The notes under the pieces are model-generated. The model was not told where the DNA came from and made no database searches. It was given only the letters and a program-made list of their open reading frames with translations. Shown here piece by piece: positions 23,354 to 33,065 of a stretch of 46,284 bases of DNA (its first letter is position 1; each line of letters opens with the position of its first letter). The DNA comes from Kiritimatiellia bacterium (GTDB lineage Bacteria > Verrucomicrobiota > Kiritimatiellia > RFP12 > UBA1067): assembly GCA_017427485.1 (NCBI GenBank), contig JAFRSR010000122.1, forward strand, positions 1 through 46,284. The letters are read 5' to 3'. Position numbers and translations under genes: made by a program.

Positions 23354-23869
23354 TCACGACTCTCCAGCTAGTTTCCTTTTGAATACGGCAGGCACACCTG
23401 CAACAAGCCCCCCGTGCTCCTCTACCGATCTTGTCACCACGGCACCTGCGGCGACAAGTGTCTTCTCCGCAAGCGTCACACCCGGAAGAATCATCGCGCG
23501 CGCACCAAGCCAGCAACCATCTCCAATAATGACGGGCATTGCGATCCCCTTCCCTCCGATGTGTAAGCCAGCAGGATCCACCTCGTGGCTTCCCGTAATA
23601 ATCATCACACCAGGCCCAAAATCAATGTGGTTACCAATGGTAATGCCAGCTGGTGCAACGGGACTGATTACATCCCCGGCTCCAATCCATACATCGTCAC
23701 CAATTTTCAAGTCCCCGTTTCCACTGAAAACAACCGACGAGTTAATGCGAACATCCTTCCCAACTTTAGCCCCCGCCCAACGCAAGAGCAACCGCTTCCA
23801 CCCGAAACAGCGCGTCTCAGGCAGCCACCAAGTTAGGAGCCGATAGATCCACAACCGGAATGGTTTCAC
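23354..23869 (-). CDS. Hexapeptide-repeat (LbH) acetyltransferase, WcaF/maltose-acetyltransferase-like
   Basis: 171-residue left-handed beta-helix protein. I/V-G repeats run from about residue 35 (VGKDVRI, IGDDVWIGAG, ITIGNHIDFG) and the catalytic His is in IITGSHEVDP. A second coil has VIIGDGCWLGARAMILPGV. It probably O-acetylates a sugar. The GTG at 23869 has GGAGG 7 nt upstream. Confidence 0.85.
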   Translation of the reverse strand: MKPFRLWIYRLLTWWLPETRCFGWKRLLLRWAGAKVGKDVRINSSVVFSGNGDLKIGDDVWIGAGDVISPVAPAGITIGNHIDFGPGVMIITGSHEVDPAGLHIGGKGIAMPVIIGDGCWLGARAMILPGVTLAEKTLVAAGAVVTRSVEEHGGLVAGVPAVFKRKLAGES

Positions 23870-23873
23870 CCCT

Positions 23874-24605
23874 TTACCTCCCCGTTATTTTCATCAGACA
23901 CATATCCAATGTCTTACCGACAGCTCGTTTTGCCTTGTGGAGAATCCGTTTAAACAACGGAAGCTTAGAAACATCCGTTCTGTTCTCACTTGTCATTGAA
24001 CCGAACACATCCTGCATCTGCCGCACAACGGCAGGAACCGCATGGTAGAGTTCAATCCGCCCTTGTCGTACCCAGCGACCCCATGTATCACATGGCACGA
24101 TTATCGGAAGATTTGCTTCCAACAGATTCCGTGCGGCAACTCGCGTCAAGACATATCCGTCAGTACATGTTCCTCCCGGAGAACTGTGAATCCCGGCCGA
24201 CAAACCTCCATATGCATTTTGGTGATCGTTCAGTATAACGACCTGGGACTTCATTGGATCAATCCACCGCTCCACACCCCGAAGTGTCGAATTGAACTGT
24301 GGGGATAACGCAATGTCATCTTCCAGAATACAGCAATACGGCAACTTCTCATCTTCCACCATCTGCCGATAAATCTTATAATGACTCAGAGCACACCCAA
24401 TCTCGGCAGGCGCAACCGGGCGTCCCATCGCACACCACCAGCGGAACGCGCTAAATACCTCACGCCGTTCTTCTACCGACATATCTTTCCCATACACCGC
24501 TGATACTCGCTCGTACGCAAGACCTAGCTTCCTAAGCTGACAATCAATCGAGACCATGCGCTCAGTATCTCTTTCAAGATTTATAACAAACGTCTTAAGC
24601 GGCAT
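23874..24605 (-). CDS. Glycosyltransferase family 25 (LPS-type)
   Basis: 243 residues. GT25 landmarks are FVINLERDTERM at the N-terminus, EIGCALSHYKIYRQM, and CILEDDIALS, whose acidic cluster binds the donor. GT25 enzymes (LgtB/LpsA types) add galactose, glucose or similar sugars to surface glycans. The ATG at 24605 has GAGGT 7 nt upstream; a GTG lies one codon earlier. Confidence 0.85.
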   Translation of the reverse strand: MPLKTFVINLERDTERMVSIDCQLRKLGLAYERVSAVYGKDMSVEERREVFSAFRWWCAMGRPVAPAEIGCALSHYKIYRQMVEDEKLPYCCILEDDIALSPQFNSTLRGVERWIDPMKSQVVILNDHQNAYGGLSAGIHSSPGGTCTDGYVLTRVAARNLLEANLPIIVPCDTWGRWVRQGRIELYHAVPAVVRQMQDVFGSMTSENRTDVSKLPLFKRILHKAKRAVGKTLDMCLMKITGR

Positions 24606-24615
24606 CACAATGACC

Positions 24616-25785
24616 TCAATCCAGAATCGCCGATTTCAAGTGACGCAAGATATTATCGGCCGAAAATGCTGTACGAACACCCATTCCAGTCTCGTGACCA
24701 TCACGTTGCGCCTGTTCAGGGCAAAGTAGCCAAGTCGTTACTCGTGATTTGACCTCTTGTTCCGGCATTTGATCAATGTTAACGAATCCCGCACCCCGCA
24801 ACGGAATGCCCTCTGCACCAGAATTCTTGACTACTATCGGCAACAGATGCATAGCCATCTCTACTACCTTGACCTTTATGCCAGATCCGCATGGAACCGT
24901 GCCGATTCCAATCCGAGCCTGCCCAAACACGCTCCCGACATCCTCTACAAATCCCAAGCGGACAACTTTGAAATTTTCAGGCAAACCAGTACAGTCGATA
25001 TAGTCACATATCCTCCCAGCAACAACTATGCTGTAGTCACGTCTTGGCAATAACGGAACAACGCTCTCGATGAAACAACGAAATGTCAGTTCATTCTCCC
25101 TTCCCTTGCTCGCGACATACACGAAATCATATTTCCTCTGAGAAAACGGGGTGTACGCCACTTCATCAGGCGGAGGAGTGAGCGGCATCCCTACGCGGAT
25201 GATACGGTCAGCAGCGATTCCATTCTCTTTCAAAATCTTTTCTTCATAGTCGGCAAGAACTGCCACACGGGCAAAACGCCGAAGAACTGAAATTTCTATT
25301 CTTCGATTCAAGCCGACAGAAACCTTTGTCCAAAAGCCCTGGCCCATGATGCTTGCTCGTCGATAGAAGAACAAGTCAAGCGTAAGTACTATTGTCTTCG
25401 CCTTGAGTACGGAACGAGGCAGCAACTCGAACCAACCAGCATAATTCATAATGATGACATCGGCACCGTCGCAAACCTTTCCAAAAACCCTCCGATACGC
25501 CAATCCTGAAAAGAACGTACGCCACATGTCGATACCAAGCCTTGATACGAACTTGTTCAGTAATTCCAGAAAGCACCATCTACTGCTCGGCTTTATGACT
25601 CGCAAATCTGCACCCATGTCACGATATATGGACTGATGATCTTCTGGAACGGTTCCGATGATACATAGGCGCAACTTTATTCCATGAAGAGAGACAAGAT
25701 ACCGAAAATACTCGAACATGGCTTTCTTGTTGCCGACATTAGTCGGCAACATGTCACCATAAACATAATAGACAACTGTCTTCAT
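24616..25785 (-). CDS. Glycosyltransferase family 4-like
   Basis: About 389 residues, GT-B fold. The N-terminal KTVVYYVYGDMLPTNVGNKKAMFEYFRYL is followed by an acceptor domain with a basic/aromatic helix. A donor domain contains FVYVASKGRENE and ARIGIGTVPCGSGIKVKVVEMAMHLLPIVV. The EX7E site is degenerate, so the family assignment is moderate. The ATG at 25785 avoids overlap with the upstream gene; one at 25803 would overlap it by 11 nt. Confidence 0.7.
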   Translation of the reverse strand: MKTVVYYVYGDMLPTNVGNKKAMFEYFRYLVSLHGIKLRLCIIGTVPEDHQSIYRDMGADLRVIKPSSRWCFLELLNKFVSRLGIDMWRTFFSGLAYRRVFGKVCDGADVIIMNYAGWFELLPRSVLKAKTIVLTLDLFFYRRASIMGQGFWTKVSVGLNRRIEISVLRRFARVAVLADYEEKILKENGIAADRIIRVGMPLTPPPDEVAYTPFSQRKYDFVYVASKGRENELTFRCFIESVVPLLPRRDYSIVVAGRICDYIDCTGLPENFKVVRLGFVEDVGSVFGQARIGIGTVPCGSGIKVKVVEMAMHLLPIVVKNSGAEGIPLRGAGFVNIDQMPEQEVKSRVTTWLLCPEQAQRDGHETGMGVRTAFSADNILRHLKSAILD

Positions 25786-25792
25786 CGTGAAT

Positions 25793-27022
25793 TCATTCCT
25801 CATTTAGACCTAGCAGCCTATACCAAGCGTTGCGGGCGGCAATAACGGAATCGGCAGTTTCATGCGCAAGTGCTGCAGAAAGCGATTCTCGCAATCTTTG
25901 ATCTGCCAGTAGTCGTTTCAACGCCTTATAAAACCCGTCCATATCGCCAAGGGGGACGATCAAACCGGTCTTGCCTTCAATCAACTGTTCCCGTGCGCCC
26001 ACAAAGTCTGTGCAGACGATGGGTCTGTTGAACATCCGCGCTTCGGCGACAGTAATACAATACGCCTCCCATCGTGAGGGTTGCGCGTATATATCGCATG
26101 CCTTGAAAAACGGGTAGGGATTGATGAACTGTCCAAGTAGCGCAAAACAATCACCGACGTCACTCTCTGCAATCTGCCGCTCTAATCTTTCCCGTTCATC
26201 ACCGCCGCCAACGACATACCATTTGAACTTGAGGCCATCAGTCTTCAACCTTGCCGCAAGCCGAATGGCATTGTCAATCCCTTTTTGGTCTGCAAGCCGC
26301 CCCACTGTAAGTATACGTAAGCCCTCATATCCGTCTGTAAAACCATCTCCATCATCAGCCATCCTGCAGGCAAGACCGAAATCAAGGAAATACGGCATTT
26401 CTTCAAACTGCAGAATCCTCGCAGGAGCAATTGCAACATTTATTCTCTCACTCAACTGCCGCGTAGCGAAACGATGCGTGAATGAAGCACGGATATCTTT
26501 CCATGATTTCTCGTTCGCACTGTCTATGGCCGTCTCATCGTGACACCATATCGCCTTCATAGGAGCATCGACCAGATTGCGGACAATCAATGCACATAGC
26601 ATATTTCCCGTGTAGGCGAATGCGTAGTCGAATCGATCAGACATCTTTTCCGCTTTAATCCGGCCAACCATTGCAGCCACTATTTTCGCATTGTAATCGA
26701 TCCAACTGCCTCCACTCAGCCACCAGCAGATGCGTGCCGTCAACATCCGCACCACATGAACCCATCGAAAATGTGTTACTGCATAGAGCAAAGCCGACTT
26801 GCGTCCATGATTAATCTCATACCTGTCCATCTGCGACAAAGGAACTTCTTCAACCTTGACCCAAGAAGGGACGTAAGGCAAAAGTTCTCCTCGCTTTTCG
26901 GTGAGCCAGACTGTAACATTGAGCCTATCAGGCGGCAATTCTGCCAATACCGACAGCAATGACTTCTCAACACCACCGCATACGAGTGGTTGCGTGACAA
27001 AAACAACTGATTTCTTCGCCAT
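25793..27022 (-). CDS. Glycosyltransferase family 4 (GT-B)
   Basis: 409 residues. FVTQPLVCGGVEKSLLSVLAEL is the GT4 N-terminal glycine motif. LRILTVGRLADQKGIDNAIRLA and DIYAQPSRWEAYCITVAEARMFNRPIV form the donor site with the EX7E glutamates. It starts 20 nt after wzx. Specificity unknown. Confidence 0.85.
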   Translation of the reverse strand: MAKKSVVFVTQPLVCGGVEKSLLSVLAELPPDRLNVTVWLTEKRGELLPYVPSWVKVEEVPLSQMDRYEINHGRKSALLYAVTHFRWVHVVRMLTARICWWLSGGSWIDYNAKIVAAMVGRIKAEKMSDRFDYAFAYTGNMLCALIVRNLVDAPMKAIWCHDETAIDSANEKSWKDIRASFTHRFATRQLSERINVAIAPARILQFEEMPYFLDFGLACRMADDGDGFTDGYEGLRILTVGRLADQKGIDNAIRLAARLKTDGLKFKWYVVGGGDERERLERQIAESDVGDCFALLGQFINPYPFFKACDIYAQPSRWEAYCITVAEARMFNRPIVCTDFVGAREQLIEGKTGLIVPLGDMDGFYKALKRLLADQRLRESLSAALAHETADSVIAARNAWYRLLGLNEE

Positions 27023-27042
27023 AAAAATCTTACTAAAACGAG

Positions 27043-28608
27043 TTAACTGGTTCTTCGGGCCGGGTTGAATCTACGCTTTATGGCAATAATGTTATCAAGT
27101 ATATTTTGGCGTTCCACAGCGGATAGAACAACAAACCATGCCAACGGCATGAAGGCTAACAGCGTACAGCAAGTCGTTACACATATTCGCAAAAATGACG
27201 CGGGAAGTACGAGACGCGGGAACATGCCAACAACGAATGTGAGCCCGACCGCCACACATAACGGAACAAACACCGTGCGCAACCACGGCAGTATCGGCAT
27301 CCCCAACAATCGACGGGCGAAATAAATATTACTCGAGAAGCATCCGAACGTGGCGGCTAGAAAGGCAATTGCAGCGGAGACCGGACCGACACCGCAAGTG
27401 ACGAGAACTATAGTCGCCGGAACAGATGCCATCAAGAATGATCCGCCCGTCATCTGCCAGCAGGCGATTCGCCCTGCAGCGGCAATTGCCATCTGTTGGC
27501 CAAGGGTCACTTTTTCAAGCAGGTTGGTTAATAACACCAGCACGCAGATAGGCACGACATACGGAGGCACCTCCTTGAGCCAAAGATTCAAGACGGTCGG
27601 CAACTCCAGCACCAGCGGAATCGCAAAAACGAGAATCAATAACGCACCCATTTTCCCCGTACTGGAAGCCATCCGTATTGTTCCTGACCTGTCGCCGCGC
27701 CCTTCCCGTGTAGTCACCGCCGGAGACAATGCGCCCATCAACGCATTCGCCAACGTACCGGTCTGGGCTACCAACTGACCCGCGATTCCATAGCTCGTGT
27801 TCAAAACCGGCCCAAAAAAATGATTAGTCACGAATACATTTCCCTGTGTGGCAAGCAGGCCGCCGCCGCCGCCAAATAACGTCCACCCCGCAAAGGACAT
27901 GACAGAAGACAGGCGTTTCCGGTCCCGCCAATATGTAATCTTCATCCGGCATTCAGGAAAATTGACGACAGCAAAGAATATCTGGCAGAAAGGGATCCCG
28001 GCGTTCACGATCAACATGAAAATCGCATAGACGATCAGCTTGTCACCCGTCACATGAAAGAGCATGGCGGCAAAGCAGAAGTTGAGAACAGAGGCTAGGA
28101 TCCCAAATCCCGCCAACACGGCTATATACTGCTTAGCCGTATACATTGCCGTGAACGGTACGGACGCCATGTTAAGAAATGTTGTCACCAAGGCAATTCG
28201 AAAAACCCATGCGCAGGCTGCAATACGATCAGGCGGAATGTTGATCCAATGCCTTATGGCATATTCCCCCAACGGCGCACCTATCAAAATGAGAGCGAGC
28301 GGCACAACGAGATGGATGGAAAGCGCCGTGTTGAACCACCGCTTCAAGTCGTCATTGACACCCGTCGCACCATTTTTCTCTGCCTGCCCAATCGAATACG
28401 CATAGTAGCGAGCCACGCTCACGCCCAAGATGCTGTTGAAGAACGTGATGAACGGAATAAGGGCACCCACCACGCAGTAGAGGCCATAGTCGCTCTGACC
28501 CAATGCTGCTAGTACCCAACGGATGCTAAACAGTCCAATCACCATCCCCACAAGCGACCGCGTGTAGGTGGCTGCAGCATTCAAGATAATTCGTTGCGAC
28601 GCTGTCAT
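27043..28608 (-). CDS. wzx: Wzx-type lipid-linked oligosaccharide flippase (MOP superfamily)
   Basis: 521 residues with about 12-14 hydrophobic segments. The N-terminus QRIILNAAATYTRSLVGMVIG and RWVLAALGQSDYGLYCVVG is typical of polysaccharide-biosynthesis (Polysacc_synt) transporters. It flips the undecaprenyl-PP-linked repeat unit to the periplasmic face for the Wzy-like polymerase at 4199-5791. It starts 8 nt after the upstream glycosyltransferase stop. A fragment of a second, related wzx lies at 39207-39371. Confidence 0.85.
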   Translation of the reverse strand: MTASQRIILNAAATYTRSLVGMVIGLFSIRWVLAALGQSDYGLYCVVGALIPFITFFNSILGVSVARYYAYSIGQAEKNGATGVNDDLKRWFNTALSIHLVVPLALILIGAPLGEYAIRHWINIPPDRIAACAWVFRIALVTTFLNMASVPFTAMYTAKQYIAVLAGFGILASVLNFCFAAMLFHVTGDKLIVYAIFMLIVNAGIPFCQIFFAVVNFPECRMKITYWRDRKRLSSVMSFAGWTLFGGGGGLLATQGNVFVTNHFFGPVLNTSYGIAGQLVAQTGTLANALMGALSPAVTTREGRGDRSGTIRMASSTGKMGALLILVFAIPLVLELPTVLNLWLKEVPPYVVPICVLVLLTNLLEKVTLGQQMAIAAAGRIACWQMTGGSFLMASVPATIVLVTCGVGPVSAAIAFLAATFGCFSSNIYFARRLLGMPILPWLRTVFVPLCVAVGLTFVVGMFPRLVLPASFLRICVTTCCTLLAFMPLAWFVVLSAVERQNILDNIIAIKRRFNPARRTS

Positions 28609-28616
28609 GCGAGCAT

Positions 28617-29753
28617 CTAATCTCTAATTAGGTTGTCAATCACTTCAGCCATCTTGAGTACGGCCTCTTCCCAGGTGAACTGCGCAGCGCGGCGACGCCC
28701 CTTCTCCACGAGTTCGTCGCGGAAAGCCCCGTCCTCCAACAACCGCTCGAATCCTACGGCTATTCCGTCAAGATCGTCCGGCCCTACGACGAGCGCACCA
28801 TCGCCCACGACTTCCGGCAAGGTCGTGCAGTTTGAGACAAGCGTGGGGACTCCTGCCGACATCGCCTCAAGCGGTGTAAGCCCAAATCCCTCGATGCGCG
28901 AGAGGAACCCGTAGGCACTCGCGAGTCGATAAAGCGACGGCTTGTCCACTTCGTCAACATAGCCCAGAAATTTCACCTGCGAAGAAACGCCCTCTTCGCC
29001 AGCCACCCTGCGAAGTTCGTCGTTCACGTGCGTCACGACAAGCGGCGTGTTCCTTCGAATCGTGTCTGGCAGGCGTGCATAGCCCCGAATGAGATTGGCG
29101 ACATTCTTATACGTGGCCGTCGTACCGAAATAGAGGATAAACCGATCGGGGAGACCGTACTTCGCCTTCACTTCGGCCTCAGGCCGATCACCCTCTGCGA
29201 GAGAAGCGAACCGCGCCGCATTCACGCCGCATGGCACAACGGGGATGTTATCCTCGCGCAGGCCGAACTCCTTTGCAATCTCCTTTCGCGAATATTCGCT
29301 TATCGTCACGACCTTGTCGGCATGATGCGCTAGATACTCGTGCTGACGACAGTAGGCCGCAAGCGATTCCTTCGTGTAACGATCCCTGAGCAACAGTTCA
29401 GGCACACGGAACGGAATCAAGTCGTATATCATCGCAATCGTCTTGCCACGCATTCGCAGGATTGGCATCGTGTTCGTAAAGAACATGCTTACATCGCTAC
29501 GGAAATCGCCTACAAGGGTATTGTACGTAAAAGGACAGAATCCGTGCCACGGCTGGCGATTGTAGAAATAGCGCTTTGGGAAAAAGCCGCGACGGACCTT
29601 GAACGGCAGCGTATGCACGTCCTCGCGATGCGCAATGCCATCTATCTCGTATCGACCGAGACGCCAGAGACCGCAGGCGATCTGCCATGCAAATTGCCCA
29701 CCGCCAACCTGAGGATGCGCCGCCAGATCAAGGCACATGTGAAGCCGTTTCAT
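28617..29753 (-). CDS. Glycosyltransferase family 4 (mannosyltransferase-like)
   Basis: 378 residues. TIAMIYDLIPFRVPELL followed by VVTISEYSRKEIAKEFGL is the motif pair of MtfB/WbdB-like mannosyltransferases. The donor site SRIEGFGLTPLEAMSAGVPTLVS contains the EX7E glutamates. A ribosome site AAGGAG precedes the ATG. The 62-nt gap to the DUF4432 gene holds nothing distinctive. Confidence 0.85.
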   Translation of the reverse strand: MKRLHMCLDLAAHPQVGGGQFAWQIACGLWRLGRYEIDGIAHREDVHTLPFKVRRGFFPKRYFYNRQPWHGFCPFTYNTLVGDFRSDVSMFFTNTMPILRMRGKTIAMIYDLIPFRVPELLLRDRYTKESLAAYCRQHEYLAHHADKVVTISEYSRKEIAKEFGLREDNIPVVPCGVNAARFASLAEGDRPEAEVKAKYGLPDRFILYFGTTATYKNVANLIRGYARLPDTIRRNTPLVVTHVNDELRRVAGEEGVSSQVKFLGYVDEVDKPSLYRLASAYGFLSRIEGFGLTPLEAMSAGVPTLVSNCTTLPEVVGDGALVVGPDDLDGIAVGFERLLEDGAFRDELVEKGRRRAAQFTWEEAVLKMAEVIDNLIRD

Positions 29754-29815
29754 GTAATCTCCTTCTGCTTTTCGTATATCAACGCGTACACGCCACGACC
29801 GTTGATAGTTGTGTT

Positions 29816-30838
29816 TCAGACAAACTCAACCTTCAGAGACGTCGCAATGGATTGCCCAGGCTCTATGTAACGTAAAAGCCCCTTCTCTGCCATACTGTTA
29901 TAGTTCTCAGCATGACAGTTCGCGGGTTCAAGTCCCATCACATAGTCGCCTACTCCCGGCATCCGCCACTGCACGAGGTACGGTAGCTCTTCCTTGCGGA
30001 AGGAAAGCTGTAGCGCCTCCTTGCCGGACGGCTTCAAGAAATTATCATTACGTATCTGAATCGAACAGAATCCATCTTCTCCAACGGGCAGTTCATGGTA
30101 AATAACCTGCTCCGCGAAGTCTGGCGTCGGCGGTAGGAACCTATCCCACTCGCCGATTCCCTTCGCCGCCTCGTCATCGCGCGGCGTCACCTTGTGCGGC
30201 GGCGCAACGAGACGCGTCTCCTCACTGATAAACGGCCAACCGAAATTCATGTGGTAGAGCTGCATCAGCGGCGACGTAGCTGCGCCAAGATTCTCCGTGC
30301 GGTCGGTCAGCGTCACACCCGGCCAGCCCAGCTTCGTCGCGATCGTCCGGCTCGTCGCCAAGTTCTCGCCGAACACCCGAGAATGGACAATCCGCCCCGT
30401 AATCTCAAGCACATACTCGCCAACGTCGTTCCAGAACGCGCGCGTGTTGACCTCCTCTGCGGGCGTGTGGTCCATGCGCCCGTGAATCCCCTGCTCGCCC
30501 TCCGGCGTAACGCACGGCCCGCCCACGTTGAGCCAGCCGCACGTCGTCAGCAACCCGCCGGCCCAGGTGCGCAGCCACTCCACGCCAGTCGCGTCGTAGA
30601 ACGCGGGGGCAACGGGACCGTTGCGCGTCGTCCAGGTAAGCGGCAGCCCGTTGTAGCGGGCCGGTCCAATATCAAGGCCGCGGTCGGGGTAGACCGTGAA
30701 GTCGAATCCGCTGCCGTTCACGACCTCGAACGCCCGCATCCCGCGTCCCTTGCCGTCCTCGAACGCATACCGCTTGATGCCAGCCAGCTGTTCCATGCGC
30801 CCAACGCGCCCAATGACGTTCTTCCTCGAAAAGTCCAT
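29816..30838 (-). CDS. DUF4432 aldose-1-epimerase-like protein
   Basis: About 340 residues, beta-sandwich galactose-mutarotase-like family. Typical segments are FTVYPDRGLDIGPARYNG, TTCGWLNVGGPC and LYHMNFGWPFI, with MGLEPANCHAEN near the C-terminus. Members bind sugars, and some are epimerases or mutarotases acting on hexoses. Next to the fucose genes it could act on L-fucose or a related free sugar, but FucU already covers mutarotation. The ATG at 30838 has AAAGGAG upstream; ATGs at 30847 and 30868 are alternatives. The 43 nt before it are CACTAATCAC-type short repeats. Confidence 0.75.
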   Translation of the reverse strand: MDFSRKNVIGRVGRMEQLAGIKRYAFEDGKGRGMRAFEVVNGSGFDFTVYPDRGLDIGPARYNGLPLTWTTRNGPVAPAFYDATGVEWLRTWAGGLLTTCGWLNVGGPCVTPEGEQGIHGRMDHTPAEEVNTRAFWNDVGEYVLEITGRIVHSRVFGENLATSRTIATKLGWPGVTLTDRTENLGAATSPLMQLYHMNFGWPFISEETRLVAPPHKVTPRDDEAAKGIGEWDRFLPPTPDFAEQVIYHELPVGEDGFCSIQIRNDNFLKPSGKEALQLSFRKEELPYLVQWRMPGVGDYVMGLEPANCHAENYNSMAEKGLLRYIEPGQSIATSLKVEFV

Positions 30839-30881
30839 CTCCACCATCTCCTTTCGCTCTCTAGCCACTATTCGTTACTCA

Positions 30882-31907
30882 CTAATCACAAATCACTTTC
30901 ACACCAGTGTCGTTGAGGCGGATGCCGATCTCACGGATACCGCCGCCCATCGTCTTAATCTCCTCCAACATGGACCGCTGCGCGTAGCGGTCGCTTCCGG
31001 AGAGGATCGTCACCGAACCTCCGTCACCACCCGCGCCGTTCACCTTCCAGCCGATCGCACCGTAATGCTTCGCCACGTCGAATATCTTGCGGGCCGTCTC
31101 CGACACGAGCGTCTCATGCAGGTTAGCTTGCGCCTCGGTGTTGCGGATCATCGCCGCGCCGAACGACGCCAGATCACCCGCCAGCAGCGCGTCACGACCG
31201 ACAACCGCCTCGCGCCGCAACGGCTCGAGCTTGTCCATCGAGCCGCCCTCCAGTAGTCCGCGGATCACCTCCTCGTGGACCGACGACGAATGGTGCGTGC
31301 GCCCGAGGAAGATGACCGACAGGCGGGCCTCCAGCTCGTCGCGCGTCGCCGGATCGACGTCCACCCGCTTGACCGTCGCGTGCGGGTATTCGTCCATGTC
31401 GATGAAACTGATGCCTCCGTGCGCCGAGCAGATCTGGTCCTGGATACCACTCTGCTGCCCAAGGTGGACCGTTTCCACCTCATGCGCCTTCACAGCCAGT
31501 TCATCCGGCGAAAGATGTCCAGGCGTCAGGCAGTCCAACGCCCGCAGGAGCGCCACTGTGACGGCCGCCGACGTACCCGTGGACGAGCCGCCGGGTATCG
31601 ACGAATGCAGAGATATCTCGATGTCGAGTCCCTTGGGGATCGGCATCGACTTCACGCACGCCTCCAGAAGCGGATGACGGTCGAACGTCACGTTCTGCGG
31701 GTCGAGCTTGTAGCGGTCACCATAGTCATCCACTGTGAAGTAGAACCGCTCGCGCCACTGCGGTACCTCCGCCACCTCCATACGGCATTCCGCATATGGA
31801 CTCACCGCGATATTAAGGACAGCCCCGTGCTTGGCGAACCACGTGTCGGACCACCCGCCCAGGTCGCAAATCCTGATCGGTGCCAGGACTACATACATCT
31901 TGCTCAT
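30882..31907 (-). CDS. GHMP-family sugar kinase
   Basis: 341 residues. VVLAPIRICDLGGWSDT is the N-terminal substrate loop, PGGSSTGTSAAVTVALL the GHMP phosphate-binding motif 2, and NGAGGDGGSVTIL motif 3. It resembles heptose-7-phosphate kinase (HddA) and the kinase half of fucokinase. It probably makes a sugar-1-phosphate. Directly upstream lies the remnant of an epimerase gene and no matching nucleotidyltransferase, so its pathway may be incomplete here. The ribosome site is AAGGAG, 7 nt before the ATG. Confidence 0.8.
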   Translation of the reverse strand: MSKMYVVLAPIRICDLGGWSDTWFAKHGAVLNIAVSPYAECRMEVAEVPQWRERFYFTVDDYGDRYKLDPQNVTFDRHPLLEACVKSMPIPKGLDIEISLHSSIPGGSSTGTSAAVTVALLRALDCLTPGHLSPDELAVKAHEVETVHLGQQSGIQDQICSAHGGISFIDMDEYPHATVKRVDVDPATRDELEARLSVIFLGRTHHSSSVHEEVIRGLLEGGSMDKLEPLRREAVVGRDALLAGDLASFGAAMIRNTEAQANLHETLVSETARKIFDVAKHYGAIGWKVNGAGGDGGSVTILSGSDRYAQRSMLEEIKTMGGGIREIGIRLNDTGVKVICD

Positions 31908-31919
31908 TCTCTTGTCTCC

Positions 31920-32063
31920 TTAAGTGTTTGTACCATAAGATTCCAAATACGCCACCACGTCGCGGATTGCCGATTCAAACATGTGTTTCAGCGTCCAGCC
32001 AAGCTACATCATCTCACAATCGATCTAGCCGTTGTTCCTAAACTTTTCAAAAGATTTAGACAT
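31920..32063 (-). pseudogene. Remnant of a sugar-nucleotide epimerase/dehydratase (C-terminal end)
   Basis: One minus-strand frame reads MSKSFEKFRNNG, stop, IDCEMM, stop, then LGWTLKHMFESAIRDVVAYL and a final TAA at 31920. LGW followed by SFEEGIRD-like helix and Y/W-L is the normal C-terminus of extended-SDR sugar epimerases. Two in-frame stops and the lack of everything N-terminal mark it as a decayed fragment. It lies in the 179-bp gap between the fucosyltransferase and the GHMP kinase. Confidence 0.6.
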
Positions 32064-32086
32064 GGTAACATGTACAGGATGAATTT

Positions 32087-33040
32087 TTAAAACCACTTCA
32101 ATTTGCGCAATAACCGAACTGGGTAGCGAAGTGCATCCTCCAATTTGTAAAGACGCGCGACCCTTGCCCGAAGCGTTGGCTGGAAACCATATATATTGAG
32201 CCGCCTGGCTTCTGACAGAGGCTGGTCAATAATATGTACAAGGAACCTCTCTAACAACTTCTCATAATAATCTATGGGTTGTACCAGACATGGCGCTGTC
32301 GCCCGACGGATGTACTCATCATCATCCTTATCCAATCTTATAATTTCAGTAACAGCACGCTCAACATCATCCGGTCCTGCAACATGTACCATACAACCTA
32401 AATCAAAGTCACGGTCAACCATTGGATTCCCATAATAAATCGGGATGCTGAAATAGGTCAATGGTTGCATAACTTTTTCTGTTGTATAGCCCGGCGAACA
32501 ACTATTCTCAAACGCAATATTAAACTTGTACTGTCGGCAAAACTCATTTTTATCAGGCACAGGCCCACCGACATTATTCATGAATCTACCGCCACTGTCT
32601 ACTCGCTTGTATTTGCTTAGTCGATGAAAAAAAGTCTCGCGAAGCGGGTCGGCGCCCCCTCCATTTGAAACCACATAGCTACAAAATTTTCGTTTTAGCA
32701 GAGATTCTTTCGGGGGAATCTTATGACGCTCCGACAATTGAGCAAACTCATCGGAAAAAAAGAAGAGGGGGACCCTAACATAACGGTCCATAAACTCAAG
32801 GTGATCAAATCCTACGGCATAATCAAAATTATTAAAATCTGCAACAAGATTCTCACCAACGGAGAGAATCTTGATACAGTCATATTTCAAATGCTCGTGC
32901 CCCAACCCGCCATCAAACAAGTAGTCGGGCGTATTACTTAATTCAACATCATAATGTTTACAGAGCAATTGAAAGAACTTGTCCTTTTCTGGTTTGTGCC
33001 CATACCACTGATCAACAAATTTGACCTTAATTCTTTTCAT
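32087..33040 (-). CDS. Alpha-1,3/4-fucosyltransferase (GT10)
   Basis: 317 residues. The GT10 signature is complete: the RVDSGGRFMNNVGG acceptor-side block, then KFNIAFENSCSPGYTTEKV and IPIYYGNP, which binds GDP-fucose. The C-terminal tail is basic/amphipathic and could dock to the membrane, as in Helicobacter FucT. ATG 33040 is preceded by GGAG at 8 nt; the longer frame overlaps the permease gene. It would transfer L-fucose from the GDP-fucose made by the upstream kinase/pyrophosphorylase. The gene is distinctly AT-richer than its neighbours, suggesting separate acquisition. Confidence 0.85.
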   Translation of the reverse strand: MKRIKVKFVDQWYGHKPEKDKFFQLLCKHYDVELSNTPDYLFDGGLGHEHLKYDCIKILSVGENLVADFNNFDYAVGFDHLEFMDRYVRVPLFFFSDEFAQLSERHKIPPKESLLKRKFCSYVVSNGGGADPLRETFFHRLSKYKRVDSGGRFMNNVGGPVPDKNEFCRQYKFNIAFENSCSPGYTTEKVMQPLTYFSIPIYYGNPMVDRDFDLGCMVHVAGPDDVERAVTEIIRLDKDDDEYIRRATAPCLVQPIDYYEKLLERFLVHIIDQPLSEARRLNIYGFQPTLRARVARLYKLEDALRYPVRLLRKLKWF

Positions 33041-33065
33041 CGTACAACTCCATAAGGCGTTCGTA

